Made by a program: the position numbers and the translations under genes
Shown: piece after piece, positions 1-9,115 of the stretch
Position numbering within the stretch: the first letter of the stretch is position 1
Layout of the letters: every line of letters starts with the position of its first letter
Origin: Enterococcus lemanii
GTDB lineage: Bacteria > Bacillota > Bacilli > Lactobacillales > Enterococcaceae
Direction: 5' to 3'
Length of the DNA: 35,890 nucleotides
Assembly (NCBI RefSeq): GCF_016909125.1
Contig: NZ_JAFBFD010000034.1
Location: forward strand, 1 to 35,890
Notes under the pieces: generated by a model
Told to the model about the DNA's origin: nothing
What the model saw: the letters and a program-made list of their open reading frames with translations, nothing else
The model's database searches: none

Positions 1-19
1 TTTAAAAAGCCAAAATTAA

Positions 20-58
20 ATAACAAAAAAAGAAGAACCTGAGTCCTTCTTAATTATA
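20..58 (-). terminator. Intrinsic terminator of the sugar ABC importer operon
   Basis: Read on the minus strand, an 8-bp stem (AGAAGGAC with GTTCTTCT, one G-U pair) around a TCAG loop is followed by seven T residues. It lies about 60 bases after the stop of the second permease gene, so the importer operon ends here and carries no ATPase or glycosidase gene. Confidence 0.75.
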
Positions 59-113
59 CGGATATTGCTAAACAACACTATTTGACAAAGAGCCCGTTGT
101 TTCATCGGTTTTT

Positions 114-932
114 TTATTTCACTGCGCCATCTGCGACTCCTTTGATGATTTCTTTTTGCATGACAAAGTAAAAAATAATGACTGGTAAAATCGCAATCAC
201 TAAACCGGCAAGGGCTAGATGCCACTGCTTGGTGTATTGTCCGAAGAAAAAAAACATTTTTAAGGGAATGGTTTGTGTTTTTGGTGAATTAATCACTAGA
301 GAAGGCAATAAATAGTCATTCCAGATCCACATCGTATTTAGAACGGCCACTGTAACGGTTGTCGGTTTTAACATCGGGAAAATCACTTTCCAAAAGACTT
401 GAAAACGATTTGCACCATCAATAATCGCTGCTTCATCTAGCGCTTTAGGAATTGATTTCATCGCACCATGATAAAGAAAGATTGACATACTGCCGCCAAA
501 TCCTAAGTACATAAAGATAATGCCCACTTGATTGAGCATTTGTGCCCGTCCAAAGATCGAAACTAAAGGAATCATTACCGATTGAAACGGAACAAGCATC
601 GCTGCAACAAAAACCATAAAAATAACTGCGCTCAATTTAATTTTTACGCGTTCTAGCGCATAAGCAGCCATTGCCGAAAACAAAATAATAATCACTACTG
701 ACATAATGGTAATCAACAAAGAGTTAAAGAGTGTTTTTAAGAAATCGAGCTCTTTAAATGCTGCTGGGTAATTCGCAAAAGTAAAATTTTCTGGGATTTT
801 CAGTGGATTGGTAAAGATTTCTTGCTTAGTTTTAAACGAATTAATCACCATCAAATAAAAAGGGATCAACCAAATTAAACCTAGCCCTAATCCCAAAAAT
901 GCCCGCCAAAGTTGATTCGCTCCTCGCTTCAT
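114..932 (-). CDS. Sugar ABC transporter permease, MalG type
   Basis: One of two inner-membrane subunits of a carbohydrate ABC importer (CUT1/MalG-like, 272 aa, usual length). About six hydrophobic segments are visible, the first at residues 14-34. The cytoplasmic EAA loop that docks the ATPase is clear near residue 185 (EAAIIDGANRFQVFW). The start overlaps the stop of the upstream permease by one base, with a GAGGTGG ribosome binding site. No ATPase gene is present in the operon. In Firmicutes such importers commonly share a multi-purpose ATPase (MsmK/MsmX) encoded elsewhere, so that is inferred here. The substrate cannot be told from the permease; an oligosaccharide is typical of the family. 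Confidence 0.93.
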   Translation of the reverse strand: MKRGANQLWRAFLGLGLGLIWLIPFYLMVINSFKTKQEIFTNPLKIPENFTFANYPAAFKELDFLKTLFNSLLITIMSVVIIILFSAMAAYALERVKIKLSAVIFMVFVAAMLVPFQSVMIPLVSIFGRAQMLNQVGIIFMYLGFGGSMSIFLYHGAMKSIPKALDEAAIIDGANRFQVFWKVIFPMLKPTTVTVAVLNTMWIWNDYLLPSLVINSPKTQTIPLKMFFFFGQYTKQWHLALAGLVIAILPVIIFYFVMQKEIIKGVADGAVK

Positions 933-1795
933 TAGACTTCCACCTCTTTTTTCTTTGTGATATAGACTTGCGTTAAGGATATGATAGCGACAAACAAGAA
1001 GAAAATGACTGCTTTTGCTTGCGCATAACCCATTTTATTTTCAACAAAAGCGGTATTATAAATATTCATTGCCACCATTTGAGTGGAATTATAGGGTCCG
1101 CCATTTGTTAAAGATAAGTTTTGATCATATAATTTAAAAGAATTTGATAATGTTAAAAATAGACTAACTGTAAAACCAGGCATGATGAGTGGAAATTTTA
1201 CATGCCAAAATTTTTGCCAAGCCGTCGCACCATCTAAATCAGCGGCTTCTAATAACGCGTCGTCCACCCCTTGTAAATACGAGATATAAATAACCATGAT
1301 ATAGCCCGACATTTGCCAGCACATGACGATGACCATTGCCCAAAAACCGGTTTCGGTAGTGGATAACCAGGTTTTTAAACTAGGCATTTGTAATAAATCA
1401 CCAATTGCTGCAAAGGCATTAATAAAAATAAATTGCCAAATAAAACCTAAAATCAAACCACCAATTAAGTTGGGCATAAAAAAGACCGTTCGAAGCAAGT
1501 TTGCCCCTTTGAACTTTTGCGTCACTAATAAAGCCAGACTAAGACCGATTAAATTAATTAAAACAATTGAAATTACCGCAAACTTTATGGTAAACCAAAT
1601 AGCTTGCCAAAAACTTTGATCATGAATTAATTTTGTATAGTTCGCTATTCCAACAAATTCGCCTCGTGCTACTGCGTCCCAATTCGTAAAAGAATAATAA
1701 ACGCCATAAAAAAACGGCACCACTACAACTAAAAACAAAGCAATTACAACTGGTGCACAAAACAGGTAAAACCAGGTTTTCTTTCGATGTATCAT
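932..1795 (-). CDS. Sugar ABC transporter permease, MalF type
   Basis: Second membrane subunit of the CUT1-type carbohydrate importer (287 aa). A hydrophobic first segment at residues 9-31 is followed by five more. The EAA loop reads EAADLDGATAWQKFW near residue 183. The start is an ATG preceded by GGGGGAG at good spacing, about 60 bases after the stop of the binding-protein gene. Gene order (binding protein, MalF-like, MalG-like) is the standard one for msm/gan-type operons. It would form the translocation channel as a heterodimer with the MalG-type partner. Substrate unknown. Confidence 0.93.
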   Translation of the reverse strand: MIHRKKTWFYLFCAPVVIALFLVVVVPFFYGVYYSFTNWDAVARGEFVGIANYTKLIHDQSFWQAIWFTIKFAVISIVLINLIGLSLALLVTQKFKGANLLRTVFFMPNLIGGLILGFIWQFIFINAFAAIGDLLQMPSLKTWLSTTETGFWAMVIVMCWQMSGYIMVIYISYLQGVDDALLEAADLDGATAWQKFWHVKFPLIMPGFTVSLFLTLSNSFKLYDQNLSLTNGGPYNSTQMVAMNIYNTAFVENKMGYAQAKAVIFFLFVAIISLTQVYITKKKEVEV

Positions 1796-1857
1796 CCAAA
1801 CTCCCCCTTAATCTAAAGAAAGCGAGAGAGCGTGGATCTCTTCTCTCGCTAAAACTT

Positions 1858-3171
1858 TTATTTACGTTCTTCTGCCCATTTTTTCTGTGCTGCTTCTACG
1901 ACTTCTTCCCACGTTGCTTTTTCAGCTACGTATTTTTGGATTTCAGCACCAACCGTTTGTTCTCCCCATCCTGCAGGATAGCCCATGAAGACCCAACCAG
2001 TTGTTTTACCTTCTGTATAATAAGTATAAACGTCTTTTGATAACGGATCTGAAATTTTGTTAGTGTCAAATCCTTTATAAGCTGGTACAAATTTGAAATC
2101 TTCTAAAACAATCTGTTTCCCTTCTTCAGTTGTGTATAAATAATCTAAGAAATCTTTTGAAGCTTGAATTTCAGCTTCGGTTCCTTTTGGATTCACACCC
2201 CAATACATCGGCACACCAACTGGAATCGTTCCTTCTGTTACACCATCAATTGGAATTGGTAAAAGCCCGATATTGTCATTGGCTAACTCAGGATTAATAC
2301 TTTCAATGGTTGAATAAACCCAGTTCCCTTGTTGGGTCATCGCAACTTTTCCATTAGAGAAGAGCTGTTCCATTTGTTGTGAGTAGTCTAAACTATTCGT
2401 TGGTTGAACAGAGTATTGATTGCTGATATCAATATATTTTTTGAATTGTTCGCCATATTTAAATTCCACGGTTTTTGATTCAAAAGCTTTCATGACATCG
2501 TTATCAAATTCCGCATTCAAAAAGGCATTTGATGAGTGTAATCCGGTAATCCAAAGTTCTTTAGCTGCTAAAGCAAACGGTGCTTCTAAACCTAATTCTG
2601 CTTTTTTATCTTCTAAAATTTTGGCAGCTGATTCTAAGTCATCGAGTGTTTTAATTTGAGTCGCGTCAATTCCAGCTTTGGCAAAAATTTCTTTATTGTA
2701 AACAACACCGTAACCTTCAATGTTGTATGGTAAACCTAAAACTTTCCCATCTTTCGTTGCGCCGGTTAATGTTCCTTCTAATGCTTGTTTGGCCGCTTCT
2801 GTATCGCTCAAATCGGATAAACTATCAAGCCACATTGTCACGTCTTCTGGTCCGCCAATATTAAAGATATTCGGTTCGTTTCCTGATGAGAATTTCGATT
2901 TCAAAGCCGCCCCGTAGTCAGAACCACCACCTACTGTTTCGATGTTAATCTTAATTCCTTCGTTTTCTTCTTCGTATTTCTTTGCTAATGCTTCAAATTG
3001 ATCTTTAAATTCAACTTTGAATTGGAAAATATCAATTTCTGTTACATCGCCGTTCCCCTTGCCAGCAGATTCGCCACCGCTATCAGCTGCATTCCCACAT
3101 GCTGCTAAAGTTAACAATAACCCCGCTGTTAAAAGTCCAGATCCAATTTTTTTCATTCGTCGAATACTCAT
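1858..3171 (-). CDS. Extracellular sugar-binding lipoprotein of ABC importer
   Basis: Family 1 extracellular solute-binding protein (437 aa), the substrate-capture subunit of the importer encoded downstream. A charged N-terminus, a hydrophobic stretch and the lipobox LAAC (Cys about residue 25) mark a signal peptidase II lipoprotein, followed by a Gly/Ser/Asp-rich linker. The mature part has the usual two-lobed sugar-binding features, for example GVPMYWGVNPKG and WVYSTIE. The ATG at 3171 is chosen because GGGGGC lies seven bases upstream; a later Met at residue 6 has a poorer site. Its promoter carries three LacI/CcpA-type operators, so it is probably repressed without inducer and by preferred sugars. 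No cognate regulator gene lies in the window. Confidence 0.92.
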   Translation of the reverse strand: MSIRRMKKIGSGLLTAGLLLTLAACGNAADSGGESAGKGNGDVTEIDIFQFKVEFKDQFEALAKKYEEENEGIKINIETVGGGSDYGAALKSKFSSGNEPNIFNIGGPEDVTMWLDSLSDLSDTEAAKQALEGTLTGATKDGKVLGLPYNIEGYGVVYNKEIFAKAGIDATQIKTLDDLESAAKILEDKKAELGLEAPFALAAKELWITGLHSSNAFLNAEFDNDVMKAFESKTVEFKYGEQFKKYIDISNQYSVQPTNSLDYSQQMEQLFSNGKVAMTQQGNWVYSTIESINPELANDNIGLLPIPIDGVTEGTIPVGVPMYWGVNPKGTEAEIQASKDFLDYLYTTEEGKQIVLEDFKFVPAYKGFDTNKISDPLSKDVYTYYTEGKTTGWVFMGYPAGWGEQTVGAEIQKYVAEKATWEEVVEAAQKKWAEERK

Positions 3172-3200
3172 TTGAAAGCCCCCTTTATTTTTATACCTTT

Positions 3201-3238
3201 ATTATGCAACCGTTTGCGATAAAAAGCAAGCGTTTTCT
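3201..3238 (-). promoter_or_regulatory. Promoter with two LacI/CcpA-type operators
   Basis: On the minus strand a -35 TTGCTT (3224-3229), a 17-base spacer and a -10 CATAAT (3201-3206) precede the binding-protein gene. The palindrome-like site CGCAAACGGTTGCA (3205-3218) lies inside the spacer and -10. A second site, AGAAAACGCTTGCT (3225-3238), covers the -35. Both fit the LacI/GalR/CcpA half-site pattern TGNAANCG with one or two mismatches. Binding here would block RNA polymerase directly. Confidence 0.7.
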
Positions 3239-3315
3239 TCAAAAGAAATAATAAAATATTCCTTTTCATAACAATCAACCCTTTATTCATTAAATAATAA
3301 TTTTAACTTAATCAA

Positions 3316-3329
3316 CGCAACCGGTTTCT
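3316..3329 (-). promoter_or_regulatory. Distal LacI/CcpA-type operator
   Basis: Minus-strand AGAAACCGGTTGCG closely resembles the two promoter-proximal sites, sharing GAAA-CG-TTGC. It lies about 100 bases upstream of them. Such spacing would allow DNA looping by a tetrameric or cooperating repressor; that is inference. Confidence 0.5.
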
Positions 3330-3334
3330 TTAGA

Positions 3335-3620
3335 TTTATTAAGAAAAAATTCGATTTCCTTACAATTAGGATTTTCTTGAATTTGCATAACGGTGTCTTC
3401 AGCACTGGAGCCGTATTCTTTTTGAATTAGTCAGGCACTCAAAGCCACTCGTAGAAGTTACGCAACATTGCCTTTTTTATTTAGCGTATTCCTTTTCTAG
3501 CTCTGCCCAAGGAATACGATTCGCTTTTTTAATCCAACGATTTTCAGGATTTATTTTAAGCCAAGAGGTTAATCAAAATCTGCAAAAATAAGTTGCGGGT
3601 AAATTTTTGGTTTATACATT
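3335..3620 (-). pseudogene. Decayed IS transposase, N-terminal part
   Basis: Reading the minus strand from an ATG at 3620, the peptide MYKPKIYPQLIFADFD is followed by a stop. After a one-base frameshift come NPENRWIKKANRIPWAELEK and then segments such as LIQKEYGSSAEDTVMQIQEN, separated by further stops. This matches the N-terminal domain of IS5/IS1182-type DDE transposases (PF05598 style: ENRWIKKA..IPW, then ALGALIIQKEY...QIQENP). The catalytic domain is absent. With several stops, a frameshift and truncation, it cannot make an active transposase. The rest of the 3172-3822 gap holds only the importer promoter, this relic, one IS end and the jet terminator. Confidence 0.75.
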
Positions 3621-3709
3621 AGAAGCCTCCAATATTGATAAAAGTGCACGGTTTTCCGTGTTCTACCGTTAAAAGTCTTGCACTTGCTATATAAAATATC
3701 GAACTCAAA

Positions 3710-3750
3710 CACCGCTGTTTCAATGTTTTTTATTGAATCGGTACACATTA
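3710..3750 (-). repeat. IS left-end relic upstream of the transposase fragment
   Basis: On the minus strand, TGTGTACCGATTCAATAA begins a stretch of about 40 bases that is nearly identical to 33115-33155. It lies about 125 bases upstream of the relic transposase start, where the IS terminal repeat and promoter belong. It ends against the jet operon terminator. Confidence 0.6.
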
Positions 3751-3763
3751 TTTATAAGAAAGT

Positions 3764-3806
3764 AAAAACAGACCACCAACTTTTCTTGGCGGTCTGTTTC
3801 TTTTTT
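3764..3806 (-). terminator. Terminator of the jetABCD operon
   Basis: A 13-bp stem (AACAGACCGCCAA with TTGGTGGTCTGTT, one G-U pair) and a short loop is flanked by T-rich tracts on both strands. It lies about 20 bases after the jetD stop. Confidence 0.85.
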
Positions 3807-3822
3807 ATCATACCTAAAGCCT

Positions 3823-5061
3823 TCATCGCCCAAACACTGCCAACACTTGCCAAATCAACTCTTCAATAAAGCCTTCTTGTAAAGCAATTTCGTGGGTTTC
3901 TTGGATCAAGTTTGCGACTTCTTTTAGCTTGGGTTCTTTAATTAGGCGCAATTTTTTTAAGCGTGTGTCACTTATTTGAGTTTTTTGTTTAGCGATTTTA
4001 AAGTTGGTTTTATCCATGGCAATGGTTTGAGCATGCTTAGGAAACGTCTGGAGTAGTTGTTGCGCCATAACGAGGCCTTCTGGATCCATATCCCCAACGT
4101 AATAAATTTGGGTGTTGGATTCGGTTAGTTTTCGCAAAATTTTCCAAACCGCGTAAGTGAATTGACCGCTTGAACAAATCATTGGAATTTCGGGTAACTC
4201 ATCAAGCAAAATCGAGTACACTCCTGAATTTTCAACGACTAATACTTGATTGCCTGACGCCGGATAAATGGTTTGCATCCGTAAGATTTCTTTTAGTGGG
4301 ATTTTCCAAGATGCTTGTTCGAGACACGCGCCTTGCCACATTGCACTGACGGTTTCATTTTTAGCTAGCAAGCCATACACTGCCACATCGTTATGGATAT
4401 CATCTTTTAATAGTTTGGCTTCATCTAAGACTCGATTTTTTCTTTCAACGTTTGTTAATAATGTTGTCGTCTCGTCTTCAAGCGTTTCGTTTGGGCTAAG
4501 CATTTGTAATAATAGTAGGCCTGCGGGTTCGTTTTCATCAAAGGCGTGGGAATTCCCCGTTTGTTGGTAGGCAAAAACAGGTAAACGGGTATACTCTTTC
4601 GGTAATTGCTGCAAAGCTTTTGAAACCGTCGCAAAAACAGCGGCTACGTCTTTTTCTTCTTGCCAGTTGCGTAATTGTTTATCGGTTAATTGTTCCACAA
4701 AGATTGGGTCAATTTGTCTGATTTTTTCTTTAAATACTTGGAAGTCATGTTCTGCTTTTGCCAGAACGGCTGACTTTAAACGTAAGGGTTGTTTCGTTGT
4801 AAAAAGAATAAAATCTTCTAATGTCCAAGCAACGGCACTGTCTTGTAACGCCTCCGTAAATTCCAAAATTGAAAAACGACTTTTTTTTGACCAAGCAAGA
4901 TCGGTATAACCAAGAAAGCTTCTGAGTGGTTCGGCATCTCCGGTTAAAGTCTTCACGCCAATTACTTGCCCAAAATCCCCTTTTAAAAAATAACGATGGG
5001 CGAGTTCTTTGCCGATTGATTGGAATATAGGTGCTTTAAAAAAAATTGTTTTATTCGTCAT
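3823..5061 (-). CDS. jetD: Wadjet protein JetD, Toprim-type nuclease subunit (DUF2399/DUF3323)
   Basis: Presumed DNA-cleaving subunit of the Wadjet anti-plasmid complex (412 aa). The C-terminal half carries a Toprim fold like topoisomerase VI/Spo11: the acidic residue in VLVVENSGVYS (E277) and the pair in GDMDPEG (D324, D326, with E328) are the expected metal ligands. The N-terminal half (DUF3323-like) should contact the SMC core. The ATG at 5061 is chosen: it has GAGG nine bases upstream and overlaps the jetC stop by 11 bases. An in-frame ATG at 5100 would lie deep inside jetC and add 13 residues that do not look like the family. Last gene of the four-gene operon, followed by a terminator. 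All visible catalytic residues are intact. Confidence 0.9.
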   Translation of the reverse strand: MTNKTIFFKAPIFQSIGKELAHRYFLKGDFGQVIGVKTLTGDAEPLRSFLGYTDLAWSKKSRFSILEFTEALQDSAVAWTLEDFILFTTKQPLRLKSAVLAKAEHDFQVFKEKIRQIDPIFVEQLTDKQLRNWQEEKDVAAVFATVSKALQQLPKEYTRLPVFAYQQTGNSHAFDENEPAGLLLLQMLSPNETLEDETTTLLTNVERKNRVLDEAKLLKDDIHNDVAVYGLLAKNETVSAMWQGACLEQASWKIPLKEILRMQTIYPASGNQVLVVENSGVYSILLDELPEIPMICSSGQFTYAVWKILRKLTESNTQIYYVGDMDPEGLVMAQQLLQTFPKHAQTIAMDKTNFKIAKQKTQISDTRLKKLRLIKEPKLKEVANLIQETHEIALQEGFIEELIWQVLAVFGR

Positions 5062-8000
5062 CTGCAAATTCCTCAAGCAACAAGTGTTTCTTTCTTCCAT
5101 CCCAATAATATTGAATTGGTGTGACTAAGTTGATATTTTGCGGACGTAGTAGTTCGTAAATCATTAGCTTTGAGACTGTTGGGTAATCGCCAAACAACGC
5201 TTGTGAGTTCATTACGTAATTAAAGCCCAGTTGTTCACACACTTCAAATAAGTCCGCGATGTTTTGTTCGTCAATCCCAGCGAAGGCCTCGTCTAAGGTA
5301 ATCATCCGTGGGCAAAATTTCTCTGCGTCTAAATAGCGAGAATAAACAGCCGCAAATAATGGTAAATACATCGTAATCGCTTTTTCCCCGCCACTGAACT
5401 GGTTAAAGCGACGATCGGTCAGTGATTGAATGTGGTAGCCTTCGTTGGCACGCTTGTATTTCAACTCAAATTCGAACCAATCACGATAATCCAAAACTTG
5501 AGCAATCGCTTGGTATAAGGTACTTTGATTGTCGGTATTTTCTTGGACTTGTTCTTGCGCGTAATAGACACGTTCTTGGAAATGACGAGAAATTGCTTCT
5601 CGATCTGCTTCTGAGAGTAGTTGGATCGGTTTTTGCAACAAAGCAACTAAGCGATTGGTGCCTAAATCTTGCTCAGAAGTGCTACCGATGCCTTTCCATT
5701 GTAACGAGAGTTTTAACCCAGAAGAATTTTGGCGCGATTGCAGGAGTTGATCAATTTGTTCGACCCACTGCATCGCTTGCTTAATTTTTGAGCGTAAAAT
5801 ATTCCCAACTGATTCTAAAATAATCGTTTTAAATAATTTTTCGTCGTCTTTTTTTAGTAAATCTTGTAAAATTAATTTTTGTTCCGTTAGCCGTTCTAAT
5901 AATGAAAAAGTCGTTTGGCGTTGGCCTTCTGCGGTAAAAACGGGGTGCTTGTAATTGTTATAGCTCCCAAAATCGCCTAATTGTAATTCTTCTTCTTCCG
6001 TTAGTTCAACGACTGCTTGATTGAGTAAGCGTGGTTGATAATTTTGTAAGCGGTCAGCTAGAAAGTTAAATTGCGTCAAGACATTGCTTTCTTTTTCTTT
6101 TAATTTTTTTATGTTTGGCACGGTTCGTTGATTTTCCGCTAATTCAACAGGCGTCATTGATTCGACTGGTATTGCTTCTGCGGTAAAGAGCTGCTGCCAA
6201 TGACTTTCTTGATGGGTTACTTTTGCAAGATCACCACTAAGTTGTTCTAAGCTATTTTGGTTCACAGCAATTTGTTTGCCTAATTCATGAATCAAGCGAT
6301 GCGTTTGTTCTTTAGTGTCTTCTCTTTGTCGTTGTTCCGTAATGGCTAAGGAGAGTTGTTGTTGTAACTCTTCAACGTTTATTAGTTTTTGTTGTTGCAA
6401 ATTATCGGCAACAAGACGGGTGAATTCTTGGACTTTAATCGACCATTCTGTACATTCTTCTCGGCGTTCGTCGGCTTCTTCTTGTAACACTTGCACTTGT
6501 TGCTCGAGTTGTTTTATCGCACTACGCACCCCTTGGATTTGAAGTGCGATCTGATACGCATCTTCTAAATTTTCGGCATAATTCTCAGCATATTGACTTG
6601 CTTCTTCGTAGTTTTCAATTTTTAAAGGCAGTTGGTCGTCTTTCGTGTTACGATGTAAGGTGCTCTTTTCATTTTTAATTTGATTACTTAAGGTGGTTGT
6701 TAGTTGCTGTTGTTGGCTTAGTTGTTCTTGTTGTAAGTCATATTGGCTTCTGGTTTGTTCTAACTGACGAATTGCTTCGTAGACTTCTGAACCACTCGGA
6801 CGATTTTCGTAATCTTGTATGATTCGTTCGCGTTGTTCTTGTTGCGCGTTTATTGCTTGTTCCAGTGATCGGATTTGCGCTTCATGGTGTTCAATTTCCA
6901 CACGCAATTTCGCAATCATTTCTTGGCGATATCTTTCTTGACTGGTTACGCCGATGTAAGAAGCTTCGTAATCCAGCGGCATTTCCCCCCGTAAATTGGC
7001 GATTTGATACGAGCCATCCGTGAAGATAACGGGGCGTTCTGGGTCGACTTCATCCACGATAATGCTTTGTAAGACGTCGGCAAGGATTGGCTGTAATGTT
7101 ACGTCTACTTCTGACGTGACTTGTAAGTAGTTCGCCAAAGTAAAACCAAAAAAATGTGGATTAGGTAAAATTTGTTGATCGTCAGCGAGTTGTAAGCCTG
7201 CGGGCGAAATCAAACTATCTAAAATCCCCGATGCATAAAGGGCGCCTTCAATGCGGTTGCGTTCTTGCAGTGAAACCGATTCTAAAAAATCAATGCCTTG
7301 GTAGAACGGTAAGTAATTTTGTGCGAAAAGTTGTTCACGATTTACTTTTCGTGTGTTTCGTTGGTTGATTTCTGGCATTTTTTGATTTTGCCAAGCCAAA
7401 ATAGCCTGTTGTTTTTCTTGAATTTGTTGTTGTTGTTCTTGTTTTTGATTTTCTAAAGGAATTGTTTCTGTTTGATTTTTAGCTAATGCTTCTTGATAGG
7501 ACACCGTAATGCCTTGCAAGACTTCTTCTTCGCGTAAGTAATCTTCTTGTAATTGCTCCATTCGATGAAGTGTTTCCCCATAAAGCTCTTGTGTTAAGAC
7601 AAAAGAAGCCGCTTGGTGCCACTGTTCAAAGTCTGTTTTCCAACGTTCAATTTCTGCTTGGCGGTTTTGTTGCCCTTGTCGTAAATCTCGTTGCAATTCA
7701 TCGACTAATTGTTGTTGTTCCCCCAAAGCCCTTTCTAAATTTTTCAACTGTTCTTCTTGTGCGGTAATTTGTTGTAAGTGAACCATCGTTTGTTGAAAAT
7801 GTTGTTGTTTTTTCCTGACTTGGCTTTTCCAATAAGAAAACTCTTCTTTTAAGATTCCTTGTTGCATTTTTTGTGTATAAACCGCGTCCAAATTTTCTAG
7901 ACGTAAGTAAGGCAAGTACTGTTGGTTGTCTTCTAAAAGGGCCGTCTGCTCTTTCTCATAGTCTGTTTGTTCAATTTGTTGCTGTTCTAAGGTTTGGTTT

Positions 8001-9115
8001 TGTTCTGCTAATTGGTGTTCTTTACGTTTTAAGTTTTCTTCGTTTTTATGTAAGTTCTCTTTTGCTTGCGTGCATTGATCTTGTAATTCTTGCCCTCTTC
8101 GAACCAAGTCCATGCCTTCGTGTTGATTAAGTTCTTGAATACTTTTCGCTAAAGCTTTTAGCTGAGCCTCGTTTTCTAATAAGTTTTCTTCTTGTGTTTG
8201 TAAGGTGGTCTCAAATTTTTGATTTTCTTTGCGCTTTTCTTTTTGTGATTTTTCTAATTTTTGTTTTTCTTTGACGAGCGTCAGCCAACGGTCGGCAATT
8301 TGACCAACATATTCTTCACGCCAACTTGTATAACTTTTTGAAAATCGGGTGAGCTCTTTTAATTCTAGGTCTAAATCTTCCATGCGCTCACGATGCCCGT
8401 CTAGTTGTTCAATTGTTTTTGACAAAGTTAATAGGTCATCTTCTTTTAACTTAGGTAAGGAGTCACGCAAAATCCCATAAATGACCGATGGACGAAATTC
8501 CTTTGACAACTTAGGACTGCGTAAATTAATTAGTAAATCGATTAATTCGTCAAATTGTTCGATTGTTTCAAAACCAAAAATTCGGCGGTTCACAAATTCT
8601 TTATACGCTCTTTGGGTTTCAAAAATTTGCCCTTTTCCTTCTAAACGGTTTTTTAATTTCTTTTTGGTTAAAGGTGTCAGCTCCCCTTTTCTTAGTTCTT
8701 CGTATAACCAGATATCGATGCCCACACGTTCGTTATTTTCAATTGCAAAAAACCATTTGTTTAGTTTGCCACCACGATTGGCGTGCATGCCAATGCCGAT
8801 TGTTAAATACTCTTCACGTGATTGACGTTTGGCTTCTAAAAATAAGTAGCCGATGCCATCATCACGGCTCGATACCCCTTTTTCGCCAAGTAAATAATCT
8901 TCCATCTTTCGATCGCGGGATCCAAAAGAATCTAAACGATAAGCACTCGTATCGCCGTCAAACAAGACCGGAAATAAACTTTGCATTGTTAACGATTTTC
9001 CAGAACCGTTTGTTCCTCGTAAAAGCATTTTCCCTTCGGCTAACTGGAAAATTTGATTTTGATAATACCAAAAATTCAAGAGGCCTACTCGATTGATGAC
9101 CCATCTATTTTCCAT
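5051..9115 (-). CDS. jetC: Wadjet protein JetC, SMC/MukB-like ATPase
   Basis: Motor subunit of the Wadjet system (1354 aa, the length expected of the TIGR02680 SMC-like family). The N-terminal ATPase half has Walker A GTNGSGKS (residues 34-41). Long Gln/Glu-rich coiled-coil arms run from about 270 to 600 and about 740 to 1000, separated by a globular hinge-like region around 620-740. The C-terminal half has the ABC signature FSGGEK (1240-1245) and Walker B MITLDEA (D1275, catalytic E1276). Known Wadjet complexes extrude DNA loops and cleave small closed circles. It overlaps jetB by 11 bases and jetD by 11 bases, implying translational coupling and fixed stoichiometry. The gene appears intact. 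Confidence 0.95.
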   Translation of the reverse strand: MENRWVINRVGLLNFWYYQNQIFQLAEGKMLLRGTNGSGKSLTMQSLFPVLFDGDTSAYRLDSFGSRDRKMEDYLLGEKGVSSRDDGIGYLFLEAKRQSREEYLTIGIGMHANRGGKLNKWFFAIENNERVGIDIWLYEELRKGELTPLTKKKLKNRLEGKGQIFETQRAYKEFVNRRIFGFETIEQFDELIDLLINLRSPKLSKEFRPSVIYGILRDSLPKLKEDDLLTLSKTIEQLDGHRERMEDLDLELKELTRFSKSYTSWREEYVGQIADRWLTLVKEKQKLEKSQKEKRKENQKFETTLQTQEENLLENEAQLKALAKSIQELNQHEGMDLVRRGQELQDQCTQAKENLHKNEENLKRKEHQLAEQNQTLEQQQIEQTDYEKEQTALLEDNQQYLPYLRLENLDAVYTQKMQQGILKEEFSYWKSQVRKKQQHFQQTMVHLQQITAQEEQLKNLERALGEQQQLVDELQRDLRQGQQNRQAEIERWKTDFEQWHQAASFVLTQELYGETLHRMEQLQEDYLREEEVLQGITVSYQEALAKNQTETIPLENQKQEQQQQIQEKQQAILAWQNQKMPEINQRNTRKVNREQLFAQNYLPFYQGIDFLESVSLQERNRIEGALYASGILDSLISPAGLQLADDQQILPNPHFFGFTLANYLQVTSEVDVTLQPILADVLQSIIVDEVDPERPVIFTDGSYQIANLRGEMPLDYEASYIGVTSQERYRQEMIAKLRVEIEHHEAQIRSLEQAINAQQEQRERIIQDYENRPSGSEVYEAIRQLEQTRSQYDLQQEQLSQQQQLTTTLSNQIKNEKSTLHRNTKDDQLPLKIENYEEASQYAENYAENLEDAYQIALQIQGVRSAIKQLEQQVQVLQEEADERREECTEWSIKVQEFTRLVADNLQQQKLINVEELQQQLSLAITEQRQREDTKEQTHRLIHELGKQIAVNQNSLEQLSGDLAKVTHQESHWQQLFTAEAIPVESMTPVELAENQRTVPNIKKLKEKESNVLTQFNFLADRLQNYQPRLLNQAVVELTEEEELQLGDFGSYNNYKHPVFTAEGQRQTTFSLLERLTEQKLILQDLLKKDDEKLFKTIILESVGNILRSKIKQAMQWVEQIDQLLQSRQNSSGLKLSLQWKGIGSTSEQDLGTNRLVALLQKPIQLLSEADREAISRHFQERVYYAQEQVQENTDNQSTLYQAIAQVLDYRDWFEFELKYKRANEGYHIQSLTDRRFNQFSGGEKAITMYLPLFAAVYSRYLDAEKFCPRMITLDEAFAGIDEQNIADLFEVCEQLGFNYVMNSQALFGDYPTVSKLMIYELLRPQNINLVTPIQYYWDGRKKHLLLEEFADDE

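Noticed and set aside
6315-7800. Repetitive GTTGTT/TTGTTG tracts as a DNA repeat array
   Set aside because: They are CAA/CAG glutamine codons of the JetC coiled coils and not regularly spaced.
5422-9096. Several plus-strand open frames of 60-177 codons opposite jetC
   Set aside because: They are antisense to an intact SMC-like gene with strong motifs, lack ribosome binding sites and resemble no family.
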